DNA from: Nitrosomonas sp.
GTDB lineage: Bacteria > Pseudomonadota > Gammaproteobacteria > Burkholderiales > Nitrosomonadaceae
Direction of reading: 5' to 3'
DNA: 5,485 bases
Assembly: GCA_005779435.1 (NCBI GenBank)
Contig: SXJH01000025.1
Location: 1-5,485 of the forward strand
The position numbers were made by a program, and so were the translations under genes. The notes under the pieces are model-generated. The model ran no database searches and was not told the DNA's origin. It saw nothing but the letters and a program-made list of their open reading frames with translations. This document shows, piece after piece, positions 1 through 5,485 of the stretch (its first letter is position 1; each line of letters begins with the position of its first letter).

Positions 1-150
1 CTGACCCTCTGCATAGAGCGTATCGAATGCGAGCGAAGATTTTCCCGATCCGGACAATCCGGTGATTACAACGAGCTTATTGCGTGGCAAATCAAGGTGA
101 ATATTTTTCAGGTTGTGGGTGCGCGCACCGCGAATTTTTATGGATTCCAT
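1..150 (-). CDS. uvrA: UvrA, excinuclease ABC subunit A (N-terminal 50 codons only)
   Basis: UvrA is the damage-sensing ATPase of the UvrABC nucleotide excision repair complex; it loads UvrB at DNA lesions in the cytoplasm. The window holds the first 50 residues, and the frame is open to the left edge. The start MESIKIRGARTHNLKNI is the typical UvrA N-terminus. The Walker A motif GLSGSGKSS lies at residues 31-39, with Lys37 as the nucleotide-binding lysine, and is followed by the family sequence LAFDTLYAEGQ. The ATG at 150-148 is the only possible start: an in-frame TAG stands two codons upstream (156-154) and there is no other Met in the visible part. No clear Shine-Dalgarno sequence precedes it. 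It is divergent from the transporter-ssb operon, with 66 bp between start codons. Identity is certain; whether the rest of the gene is intact cannot be seen. Confidence 0.97.
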   Translation of the reverse strand, partial: MESIKIRGARTHNLKNIHLDLPRNKLVVITGLSGSGKSSLAFDTLYAEGQ

Positions 151-174
151 GAACTATCTATGTATGAGTCAACC

Positions 175-183
175 TGCTAATAT
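175..183 (+). promoter_or_regulatory. Candidate extended -10 promoter for the transporter-ssb operon
   Basis: TGCTAATAT fits an extended -10 element (TGn followed by TAATAT at 178-183). I see no good -35 about 17 bp upstream, which extended -10 promoters can do without. Transcription would start near 190, about 27 nt before the ATG at 217. The element overlaps the proposed uvrA -10 on the other strand (179-184), so the two promoters would compete or be regulated together. Confidence 0.35.
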
Positions 184-208
184 ACCCAACTTTTTGGAAA
201 TATCACAA
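179..208 (-). promoter_or_regulatory. Candidate uvrA promoter
   Basis: Read on the minus strand, TTGTGA (208-203) and TATATT (184-179) are separated by 18 bp. Each is close to the sigma-70 consensus (TTGACA, TATAAT). Transcription would start near 172, giving a leader of about 22 nt before the uvrA ATG at 150. The assignment rests on motif match and position only. Confidence 0.45.
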
Positions 209-216
209 CCCGATTC

Positions 217-1599
217 ATGTCTGTCCCATCATCAGAAAAAATGTCCCCGGCAGAACTTCGCGCAACCATCGGTTTATCCGGTGTTTATGGTCTGCGCATG
301 TTCGGGTTATTTATTATTTTGCCGGTCTTTGCTTTTTATGCCGAAGAATTGCCCGGCGGCGACAATTACACATTGGTCGGTATCGCGCTGGGGGCTTACG
401 GTCTCACACAAGCCATTTTGCAAATCCCTTTCGGCTGGCTGTCCGATCGCATCGGCCGTAAACCGGTTATTTACTTAGGACTGATTCTATTTGTCATCGG
501 CAGCCTGGTCGCCGCTGCCGCAACGAATATTTATTGGGTGATTTTAGGGCGCGTCATCCAGGGGGCCGGGGCAATCTCCGCCGCCGTCATGGCGCTGGCC
601 GCCGATCTTACCCGCGAGGAACATCGCACCAAAGCGATGGCCATGATCGGCATGACCATCGGCACCGTATTCGCCGTTTCTTTGGCGATTGCGCCCATAC
701 TCAATCAATGGATCGGCGTTCCCGGCATTTTTGCGATGACCGGCGTATTGGCATTGCTTGCCATGGTGGTGGTCAATAAAGTCATTCCGGACCCGCAAAT
801 CAGCCGCTTTCATTCGGATACCGAAGCGTCGGCGGCGAGCTTTGCTGCGGTATTGCGCAATCCGCAGTTATTGCGGCTGAATTATGGTATTTTTGCATTG
901 CATGCGGTCTTGATGGCGCTTTGGCTGGTGGTGCCGCTGACGTTGCGGCAAGCGGGAATGGCGGCGGAAAATCACTGGCAAATTTATCTGCCGGTGCTTG
1001 GCCTGTCGGTCATGCTCATTATCCCGGCGATTATTTATTCCGAGCGAAAAGCCAAACTAAAGCAAGTGTTTGTCGCCGCCATTGCGACATTGCTGACAGG
1101 ACAATTGTTGCTGGCGCTTTCCACCGATTCGCTGCAGGGCACGGCCATCGCATTATTGGTTTTCTTTACCGCATTTAATTTGCTGGAAGCGAGCCTGCCT
1201 TCGTTGATTTCCAAAATTGCGCCTGTCGGCGCCAAAGGGACGGCGATGGGCATTTACAGCAGCACCCAATTTTTAGGCGCATTTGCAGGCGCCGCAGCGG
1301 GCGGATTCTTGTACGGACAGCACGGCAGCTTTGCGCTGTACGCGTTTTGCGGATCATTGCTGATCGTTTGGCTGTTGCTTGCGATGACCATGAAGGCACC
1401 GGCTGCGGTACGTTCAAAAATGTATGCCGTGCAAGCGATGGGGCTTGATCAATCCAATGAATTGACACGCCAGCTCGCAGCCATACCCGGCGTATATGAA
1501 GCGTTGGTACTGATCGATGAAAAAGTGGCCTACTTGAAAGTGGACATAAAAGGCTTTGATGAAGAGAAAGTGATTAAATTGCTCGGGGAGGAAACATAA
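217..1599 (+). CDS. yajR: YajR-type MFS transporter with C-terminal YAM domain
   Basis: Inner-membrane transporter of the major facilitator superfamily. The physiological substrate of YajR proteins is not established; they are usually annotated as proton-driven efflux proteins. The 460 residues match E. coli YajR in length and order. Two six-helix bundles (roughly residues 18-190 and 218-392) are joined by a hydrophilic loop near 191-215. Motif A, GWLSDRIGRK, is at 73-82 with Asp77 and Arg78. A motif-B-like GRVIQGAGAI is at 111-120. LPSLISK followed by GAKGTAMGIYSSTQFLG (327-354) is characteristic of the subfamily. Residues about 398-458 form a soluble tail with a ferredoxin-like pattern, matching the YajR-specific YAM domain. 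The next Met (residue 9, base 241) begins MSPAELRA, which aligns with the E. coli MTPGERRA region, and is a possible alternative start. Neither start has a good Shine-Dalgarno. The TAA stop directly abuts the ssb ATG. Confidence 0.88.
   Translation: MSVPSSEKMSPAELRATIGLSGVYGLRMFGLFIILPVFAFYAEELPGGDNYTLVGIALGAYGLTQAILQIPFGWLSDRIGRKPVIYLGLILFVIGSLVAAAATNIYWVILGRVIQGAGAISAAVMALAADLTREEHRTKAMAMIGMTIGTVFAVSLAIAPILNQWIGVPGIFAMTGVLALLAMVVVNKVIPDPQISRFHSDTEASAASFAAVLRNPQLLRLNYGIFALHAVLMALWLVVPLTLRQAGMAAENHWQIYLPVLGLSVMLIIPAIIYSERKAKLKQVFVAAIATLLTGQLLLALSTDSLQGTAIALLVFFTAFNLLEASLPSLISKIAPVGAKGTAMGIYSSTQFLGAFAGAAAGGFLYGQHGSFALYAFCGSLLIVWLLLAMTMKAPAAVRSKMYAVQAMGLDQSNELTRQLAAIPGVYEALVLIDEKVAYLKVDIKGFDEEKVIKLLGEET
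1587..1592 (+). promoter_or_regulatory. Shine-Dalgarno site of ssb inside the end of the transporter gene
   Basis: GGAGGA lies 7 nt before the ssb ATG at 1600 and is part of the transporter's codons for Gly-Glu-Glu. It is the strongest ribosome-binding site in the window. Because the upstream stop codon (1597-1599) touches the ssb start, ribosomes finishing the transporter would end directly over this site, which suggests translational coupling or reinitiation. Confidence 0.8.
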
Positions 1600-2052
1600 A
1601 TGGCATCAGTCAATAAAGTGATTCTGATCGGTAACTTAGGTAAAGACCCAGAAACCCGTTATATGTCGAGTGGCGAGGCCGTCACCAACATTACCTTGGC
1701 AACGACGGAGACCTGGAAAGACAAAAATGGCGAGAAGCAAGAAAAGACCGAATGGCACCGCGTTACCTTTTACCGCAAGCTGGCGGAAATTGCAGGCGAG
1801 TACCTGAAGAAAGGCCGATCCGTTTATGTCGAAGGCAGGCTGGAAACCAGAAAATGGACGGACAAGAACGGTGTTGAACGCTATACGACCGACATTATTG
1901 CAACGGACATGAAAATGCTCGGCAATCGCTCAGGCAGCGGCAGCTTTGAATCGTCGCCGGATCAAGAAGACGACAATCCGGCCCCCAGCCAGTCGTCTTC
2001 AGCCAAAAGCACCGGCGGGTTTGACGATATGGACGACGATATTCCATTCTAA
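1600..2052 (+). CDS. ssb: Single-stranded DNA-binding protein SSB
   Basis: Essential homotetrameric protein that coats single-stranded DNA in replication, recombination and repair, and recruits partner proteins through its C-terminal tip. Residues 1-108 form the OB fold, starting MASVNKVILIGNLGKDPETRY. Aromatic residues in DNA-stacking positions are Trp39, Trp52 and Trp86 (E. coli Trp40, Trp54, Trp88); the position of E. coli Phe60 is Tyr58. A short, polar, Ser/Pro/Gly-rich linker covers about 109-138. The acidic tip DDMDDDIPF (142-150) is the classic partner-binding peptide. At 150 residues it is somewhat shorter than E. coli SSB (178), mainly in the linker. The start is fixed by GGAGGA 7 nt upstream and by homology. 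The gene is second in an operon behind the transporter; a separate ssb promoter inside the transporter gene cannot be excluded, but I found none convincing. Confidence 0.97.
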   Translation: MASVNKVILIGNLGKDPETRYMSSGEAVTNITLATTETWKDKNGEKQEKTEWHRVTFYRKLAEIAGEYLKKGRSVYVEGRLETRKWTDKNGVERYTTDIIATDMKMLGNRSGSGSFESSPDQEDDNPAPSQSSSAKSTGGFDDMDDDIPF

Positions 2053-2070
2053 GGAAACACCGAATTATTC

Positions 2071-2097
2071 GTCATACCGGCGGAAGTCGATATTCAG
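2071..2097. repeat. Degenerate REP-like hairpin repeat remnant
   Basis: The sequence starts GTCATACCGGCGGAAG and ends in ATTCAG. It resembles the widespread bacterial repeat of form GTCATTCCxGCGxAAGCxGGAATCCAG, whose translation gives the familiar spurious peptide VIPAxAGIQ; here one frame reads VIPAEVDIQ. The arms 2074-2081 and 2086-2093 pair around a GGAA (GNRA-type) loop with one C/A mismatch and one G-T pair. Both defects are explained by transitions in the right arm, as expected from a decayed perfect hairpin. The sequence after it (CAGTTCGTTTATTTTTCTGG, 2095-2114) also looks like the spacer of such repeats, so the element may reach about 2124. It lies between the convergent ssb and higA stops. 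Family resemblance is from memory; no second copy is present in the window. Confidence 0.45.
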
Positions 2098-2110
2098 TTC
2101 GTTTATTTTT
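2074..2110 (+). terminator. Possible weak terminator for the transporter-ssb operon
   Basis: The imperfect 8-bp hairpin (2074-2093, GGAA loop) is followed after 8 bases by a T-rich run, TTTATTTTT (2102-2110). The stem is weak and the T run is not directly attached, so this is only the best candidate in the 96-bp convergent gap. Confidence 0.22.
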
Positions 2111-2148
2111 CTGGGTTTCTCCGTTGAGCAGCGCGATCTGAGCCTGCC

Positions 2149-2451
2149 CTAAGCCACTTTAAAATTGATGGGTTCGAGGTCGTCGGTGTTAACGGTCTGT
2201 CGTGCTTTCCATAGATCATAATGATCTTGCATCAATAGCCAGCTTTCAGGGGATCGGCCAAGTACTTTGGAGAGCCTGATAGCCATTTCCGGAGAAATAT
2301 CCGAAACACCGTTGATCAAACGATTGAAAGTGCTAACGGCCACACCCAGGCGTTTGGCTATTTGATTGCCGGAAATATCATCGAACGGATCAATATACGT
2401 TCTTTTAATCAGTTCACCGGGGTGTGGTGGGTTATGTTGTTGAATAGTCAT
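2149..2451 (-). CDS. higA: HigA-type antitoxin, XRE-family helix-turn-helix protein
   Basis: Antitoxin of a HigBA (type II) module. It is expected to bind and neutralise the HigB toxin and to repress the operon as a DNA-binding dimer. The 100-residue protein has the usual HigA sequence features: HPGEL at 10-14, a helix-turn-helix around 28-50 (GNQIAKRLGVAVSTFNRLI), then NGVSDISPEMAIRLSKVLGRSPESWL at 47-72 and DHYDLWKA at 76-83. Length is normal. The ATG (2451-2449) overlaps the toxin stop TAA by one base. It is preceded by GAGGA at 2465-2461, 9 nt away, which fixes the start. It lies second, behind the toxin, the order typical of higBA and opposite to most type II pairs. HTH family and HigA subfamily are clear; function as an active antitoxin is inferred. 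Confidence 0.92.
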   Translation of the reverse strand: MTIQQHNPPHPGELIKRTYIDPFDDISGNQIAKRLGVAVSTFNRLINGVSDISPEMAIRLSKVLGRSPESWLLMQDHYDLWKARQTVNTDDLEPINFKVA

Positions 2452-2729
2452 TAGTGATAATCCTCATAATTTACGACATAGGCATCACCGTCTTTGAAAC
2501 GAAAAACGATGCGCCAGTTTTTGCTCACATCAATGGCCCAATGTCCTTTCAACTTGCCTTTTAGCTCATGTAGCCGATAACCCGGTATGTTCATGTCATC
2601 AATAGTTATGGCTGAATGCAAAAATGCCAGTCTGTCGCGAATTTTGGTTGCATGAGCAGCTTGGATACCTGATGTGTCACCGGCGATAAAGAATTGCTCA
2701 AGTCCTTTATGTTTAAAGCTTTTAATCAT
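2451..2729 (-). CDS. higB: HigB-type toxin, RelE/ParE-superfamily mRNA endonuclease
   Basis: Toxin of the HigBA module. Characterised HigB proteins such as that of Proteus vulgaris plasmid Rts1 cleave mRNA in the ribosomal A site and so stop growth. The 92-residue product has the family length and matches it from end to end: MIKSFKHKGL at 1-10, YRLHELKG at 51-58 with His54 and Lys57, NWRIVFRF at 71-78 with Arg73, and the C-terminus NYEDYH with Asp90, Tyr91 and His92. These are positions reported as catalytic or important in HigB, so the toxin looks active. The ATG at 2729-2727 is the only sensible start: an in-frame TGA lies five codons upstream, and the N-terminus matches the family. No Shine-Dalgarno precedes it. 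The gene lies 115 bp downstream of hrpA on the same strand, with its own promoter. Confidence 0.93.
   Translation of the reverse strand: MIKSFKHKGLEQFFIAGDTSGIQAAHATKIRDRLAFLHSAITIDDMNIPGYRLHELKGKLKGHWAIDVSKNWRIVFRFKDGDAYVVNYEDYH
2461..2465 (-). promoter_or_regulatory. Shine-Dalgarno site of higA inside the last codons of higB
   Basis: GAGGA on the minus strand lies 9 nt upstream of the higA ATG. It is formed by the Glu-Asp codons (GAG GAT) of the toxin's conserved C-terminal YEDYH, so the catalytic tail and the antitoxin's ribosome-binding site share the same bases. It supports efficient antitoxin translation from the common mRNA. Confidence 0.7.
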
Positions 2730-2740
2730 ATTGGACAGGC

Positions 2741-2769
2741 ATCATAGCAGTCGCATCCTTGTTGCGCAA
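2741..2769 (-). promoter_or_regulatory. higBA promoter
   Basis: On the minus strand the -10 is TATGAT (2746-2741), preceded by TGC, so it is an extended -10. Exactly 17 bp upstream is TTGCGC (2769-2764), a -35 matching the consensus at three of six bases. Only 11 bases separate the -10 from the higB ATG, so transcription would start about five bases before the start codon. The toxin mRNA would be almost leaderless. The match and position are good; no experimental evidence is visible. Confidence 0.65.
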
Positions 2770-2775
2770 CGAGGA
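2756..2775. promoter_or_regulatory. Inverted repeat over the higBA -35, probable HigA operator
   Basis: The 20-bp sequence TCCTTGTTGCGCAACGAGGA is an inverted repeat with nine of ten positions paired (T2760 faces G2771). Its centre GTTGCGCAAC (2761-2770) is a perfect palindrome. It covers the -35 (2764-2769), so a protein bound here would block RNA polymerase. HigA dimers of known systems bind palindromes in their own promoter. That HigA binds this one is an inference. Confidence 0.6.
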
Positions 2776-2778
2776 ATG

Positions 2779-2790
2779 GTTGATCACAAC
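2779..2790. promoter_or_regulatory. Second GTTG/CAAC inverted repeat, possible accessory operator
   Basis: GTTGATCACAAC has the same outer arms (GTTG and CAAC) as the core of the neighbouring 20-bp palindrome, but with four bases between the arms instead of two. The centres of the two repeats are 19 bp apart, close to two helical turns, so dimers could sit on nearly the same face of the DNA. The arms are short and chance occurrence is possible. Confidence 0.25.
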
Positions 2791-2844
2791 AAATATGTTC
2801 GCTCTAATGGATACGATACCCCTGTACCCGCAAATCATCCGCAA

Positions 2845-5485
2845 TCACGCACGCACCTTCTCCCACAATTTCTGCAACCGTTTGACCGACACCGGATAAG
2901 GCGTCTTCAATTCTTGCGCAAACAGCGAAATGCGCAGTTCTTCGATTTGCCAGCGGAATTCTTCGAGATTCTCATCGCACAAGCCGATTTTTCGGTGTTT
3001 TTCCAGGCGCTGGCAATATTGTTGCCACAGCGCATCCGTTTCCCGGCTGTTTTGTTCGTCGCGCATCGGGTTGGCCGCTAATTTTTCCAAGCGCATCGCC
3101 ATGCCTTTCAAATAACGGGGCAGGTGTTGCAGCCGCTGCCACGGTATGTCATTTAAGAATCCGCGATAAACCAAGCGCTCGAGTTGATCGTTGATTTCGC
3201 GTTTGACGCGGTCGCTGCGAGTTGCTGCGAGCTTTCCGTTCAGCGTTTGATATTCCGTGCCGATTTGTTGCAGCAACCGGGCCAACGCTGCGGCGGCATC
3301 CGGCAGGCGGTTTCCGGCGCGCTGGATTTGTGCCAGAAACGCTTGTTCGGTACGCGGCAGCGGGTCGTCGGCGAGCATGGCGCGGTTGACGATGGCGTCG
3401 AGCATGTCTTGTTTCAAATCGCCGGGAACCAGCTTTGCGGCGAATTGCAGCGCGGCTTGCTTCAAGCCGGGCGGATTTTTTTCCAGTTGCTTGAGTTGCT
3501 CTTTGAGCGCCAAACATAACAACCGGACGACGCCTGAACGCATCGCGGCATCGGCGGCTTCGCGCGTGTCGAATAGCCGGATCGCTACGCTATCGGCGGT
3601 GTCGATCAGTGCCGGATAACCGGTGAGTTGCCGGCCGTTGCGCTGAAATGCGACGGATTCGGGCAAATCGCCGAAATCCCATTGCACGATGCGGTCGCGC
3701 TCGATGCCGGTATTGCCGCTGCCGCCATCGCGTTTGACGAAAGTCATTTGCGCCGCTTTGCCGAGCTGCAGTTGCAGTTCGGCGAGATTGCGGCTCATCG
3801 CCAGTTCCGCTCCCGTGTCGTCGACAACGCGGATGTTCATTTGCAAGTGCGGCGGCATATCGTGGAGTTGCCAGGTATCGGCCGGAACCGTCAGCGTGGT
3901 TTTTCTCAGAATGAAGCGCGTCAATGCGTCTTGCAGCGGAACCGGCGGCTCGGGTTTGGTGGGATCTGCCAGGAATTCGGTGACCGATTCCGGCAACGGC
4001 ACCAGCATGCGGCGGATTTGCTTCGGCAGTGCTTTCAAGTACCAGGTGATTTTCTCGCGGATCAATCCGGGAACCAGATAATCCAGTTGCCGGTTGTCCA
4101 GCCGGTTGAGCAACGGCAGCGGCACTTGAACGGTTACGCCGTCCAGAGCGTGGCCGGGGTCAAAGCGGTAGCCGAGCGGCAATACGCTGCCGTCCGGCAA
4201 GGTCAGGGTTTCGGGAAATTGCACTTCGGTGATACTGTCGGCGCGATGGCGCATCAGCCATTCGCGCTGCAAATACAACAAGCGCGGATTTTGCCGTTCG
4301 GCTTGTTTGCGCCATTTCTCGAATCCGGCGCCGTTGGTGATTTTTTCCGGGACGATGGCGTCGTAAAAACCGAATATTTCCTGCTCGTCGACCAGCACAT
4401 CCTGACGCCGCGCCTTGTGCTCCAGTTCTTCGATTTCTTGGATCAATGCTTGGTTATGCGCGAAAAACGGCGCTTGCGTGACAAACTCACCGGCAACCAA
4501 TGCTTCGCGGATGAAAATTTCGCGCGCTTCCTTCGGGTTGATGGAACCGTAATGCACCGGACGCTTGGGCGCAATGATCAGGCCGTACAGCGCGACTTGT
4601 TCGTAAGCCATCACTTGCGCTTGTTTTTTGCTCCAATGCGGATCGAAATAATGCTTTTTGCACAGGTTTCCGGCGATTCTTTCCAGCCACAGCGGTTCGA
4701 TACGCGCGGCGCAGCGTGCATATAATTTGCTGGTTTCCACCAATTCCGCCGCGACCACCCATTTGGCCTTACCTTTCTTCAACGCCGAACCGGGAAAAAT
4801 CGCAAACTTGATGCCGCGCGCGCCCAGGTATTCGCCTTCCTTTTCGGTCTTGAAGCCGATATTGCCGAGCAAACCGGCGAGCAGCGCACGATGGATTTCG
4901 TCGTAACCGGCGGCAATTTCGTTCGGTTTCAACCCCATTTCCGCGATCAGCACGTGCAGTTGACCGTGAATTTCGCGCCATTCGCGCAAGCGCCGGTACG
5001 ACAGGAAGTTTTCGCGGCATTGCTCGATCAGTTTGCGCGTGGATTTCTTGTGTTTGAGCAAATCGTCAAAGAAATCCCACAATTTCAAATACGACAGAAA
5101 ATCCGAGCGTTCATCCTGAAATCGCGCATGCGCGGCGTCGGCGGCCGCTTGATGCTCGAACCGACGGTCGCGCGGGTCTTGCAAGCTCAACGCGGCAGCG
5201 ACGATCAGCATTTCATGCAAGCAGTTTTCTTGTTTGCCCGCCAAAATCATGCGCGCGATTTTCGGATCGATCGGAAATTTCGATAAACGCCAGCCGGTAG
5301 CGGTCAATTGCCGGTTCTCGTCGACCGCACCCAATTCCGACAGCAATTGATAACCGTCGGCGATCATGCGCGGCGCGGGCGCTTCCAGAAAAGGAAAGCT
5401 TTCCACATCGCCGATTTTGAGCGATTGCATGCGCAGAATCACCGAGGCGAGCGATGAGCGCAGAATTTCGGGGTCGGTAAATTCC
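2845..5485 (-). CDS. hrpA: HrpA, ATP-dependent DEAH-box RNA helicase (C-terminal part)
   Basis: Large cytoplasmic DEAH/RHA-type helicase; the E. coli protein (1300 residues) is implicated in fimbrial mRNA processing and, more recently, in rescuing collided ribosomes. The window shows the last 879 residues. The frame is open to the right edge (EFTDPEILRSSLASVILRM), so the GTG at 5442 is internal and the true start, the two RecA-like domains and the DEAH box lie outside. Visible in order: the end of the helicase core and the winged-helix/ratchet region (about 5485-5100, with FPFLEAP, LTATGWRLSKFPIDP and LQDPRDR near 5180); an OB-fold-like domain (about 4890-4570, GNIGFK, YLGARGIKFAIFPGS); and a long HrpA-specific C-terminal region (DUF3418-type, about 4570-2870, including GYPALID), ending FAQELKTPYPVSVKRLQKLW. 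The C-terminus is of normal type. Stop TGA is at 2847-2845. No frameshift is seen. Confidence 0.96.
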   Translation of the reverse strand, partial: EFTDPEILRSSLASVILRMQSLKIGDVESFPFLEAPAPRMIADGYQLLSELGAVDENRQLTATGWRLSKFPIDPKIARMILAGKQENCLHEMLIVAAALSLQDPRDRRFEHQAAADAAHARFQDERSDFLSYLKLWDFFDDLLKHKKSTRKLIEQCRENFLSYRRLREWREIHGQLHVLIAEMGLKPNEIAAGYDEIHRALLAGLLGNIGFKTEKEGEYLGARGIKFAIFPGSALKKGKAKWVVAAELVETSKLYARCAARIEPLWLERIAGNLCKKHYFDPHWSKKQAQVMAYEQVALYGLIIAPKRPVHYGSINPKEAREIFIREALVAGEFVTQAPFFAHNQALIQEIEELEHKARRQDVLVDEQEIFGFYDAIVPEKITNGAGFEKWRKQAERQNPRLLYLQREWLMRHRADSITEVQFPETLTLPDGSVLPLGYRFDPGHALDGVTVQVPLPLLNRLDNRQLDYLVPGLIREKITWYLKALPKQIRRMLVPLPESVTEFLADPTKPEPPVPLQDALTRFILRKTTLTVPADTWQLHDMPPHLQMNIRVVDDTGAELAMSRNLAELQLQLGKAAQMTFVKRDGGSGNTGIERDRIVQWDFGDLPESVAFQRNGRQLTGYPALIDTADSVAIRLFDTREAADAAMRSGVVRLLCLALKEQLKQLEKNPPGLKQAALQFAAKLVPGDLKQDMLDAIVNRAMLADDPLPRTEQAFLAQIQRAGNRLPDAAAALARLLQQIGTEYQTLNGKLAATRSDRVKREINDQLERLVYRGFLNDIPWQRLQHLPRYLKGMAMRLEKLAANPMRDEQNSRETDALWQQYCQRLEKHRKIGLCDENLEEFRWQIEELRISLFAQELKTPYPVSVKRLQKLWEKVRA

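Noticed and set aside
221..235. CTGTCCCATCATCAG, resembling a LexA box at the transporter start
   Set aside because: The half sites are CTG-N9-CAG, one base short of the required CTG-N10-CAG spacing, and the site is inside the transporter's first codons.
113..478. 121-codon plus-strand frame across the uvrA-transporter junction
   Set aside because: It overlaps the uvrA start antisense and the transporter in another frame, and has no family features.
1534..1562. TTGAAA with 17-bp spacing as an ssb promoter inside the transporter gene
   Set aside because: The -10 position reads TGATGA, a poor match; coding constraint explains the sequence equally well.
2062..2071. CGAATTATTCG-like palindrome just after ssb as a terminator
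   Set aside because: The arms leave a loop of a single base, so a stable RNA hairpin cannot form, and no T run follows.
1946..2152. 68-codon frame overlapping the end of ssb
   Set aside because: Its first part is a shadow of ssb and its second part reads through the repeat remnant, a known source of spurious peptides.
2674..3081. 135-codon plus-strand frame antisense to higB and the hrpA end
   Set aside because: It crosses the higBA promoter and two well-supported genes on the other strand, with no domain.
3149..3619. Several 100-120 codon frames on both strands within hrpA
   Set aside because: All are out-of-frame shadows of hrpA without ribosome-binding sites or recognisable domains.
3628..4725. 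365-codon open frame on the plus strand
   Set aside because: It lies wholly antisense to hrpA, whose product matches its family throughout. The translation is rich in Arg, Gln and Phe with no recognisable domain, as expected for an antisense shadow in GC-rich DNA.

Overview
The window looks like ordinary chromosome of a betaproteobacterium. Nitrosomonas or a close relative is my best guess, based on the look of the proteins and the uvrA / MFS transporter / ssb arrangement. I could not search a database, so the genus is an inference. I see no phage, plasmid, CRISPR, tRNA or rRNA features. No stretch longer than about 115 bases lacks a gene.

Layout from left to right: (1) the first 50 codons of uvrA, minus strand, running off the left edge; (2) a 66-bp divergent promoter region (151-216); (3) a plus-strand operon of a YajR-type MFS transporter and ssb, with no bases between the stop of the first and the start of the second; (4) a 96-bp convergent gap (2053-2148) holding what looks like a decayed copy of a dispersed REP-like hairpin repeat; (5) a minus-strand toxin-antitoxin pair of the HigB/HigA type, toxin first, overlapping by one base; (6) a 115-bp spacer (2730-2844) with a convincing higBA promoter and an inverted repeat over its -35 that is probably the HigA operator; (7) the C-terminal two thirds of hrpA, minus strand, running off the right edge.

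UvrA (nucleotide excision repair) and SSB (single-strand DNA protection) are both genome-maintenance proteins expressed from one divergent control region, as in Escherichia coli. Here a transporter gene lies between that region and ssb. HrpA is an RNA helicase and HigB belongs to a family of ribosome-dependent mRNA endonucleases, so the right half of the window concerns RNA and translation. The higBA pair is richer in A+T than hrpA (about 43-45% G+C in two 60-base lines I counted, against 55-68% in three hrpA lines). It has its own promoter and looks like an acquired module placed between two housekeeping loci.

I found no undescribed system. The points most worth a second look are the higBA control region, the arrangement of toxin and antitoxin translation signals, the repeat remnant after ssb, and the overlapping divergent -10 elements between uvrA and the transporter.
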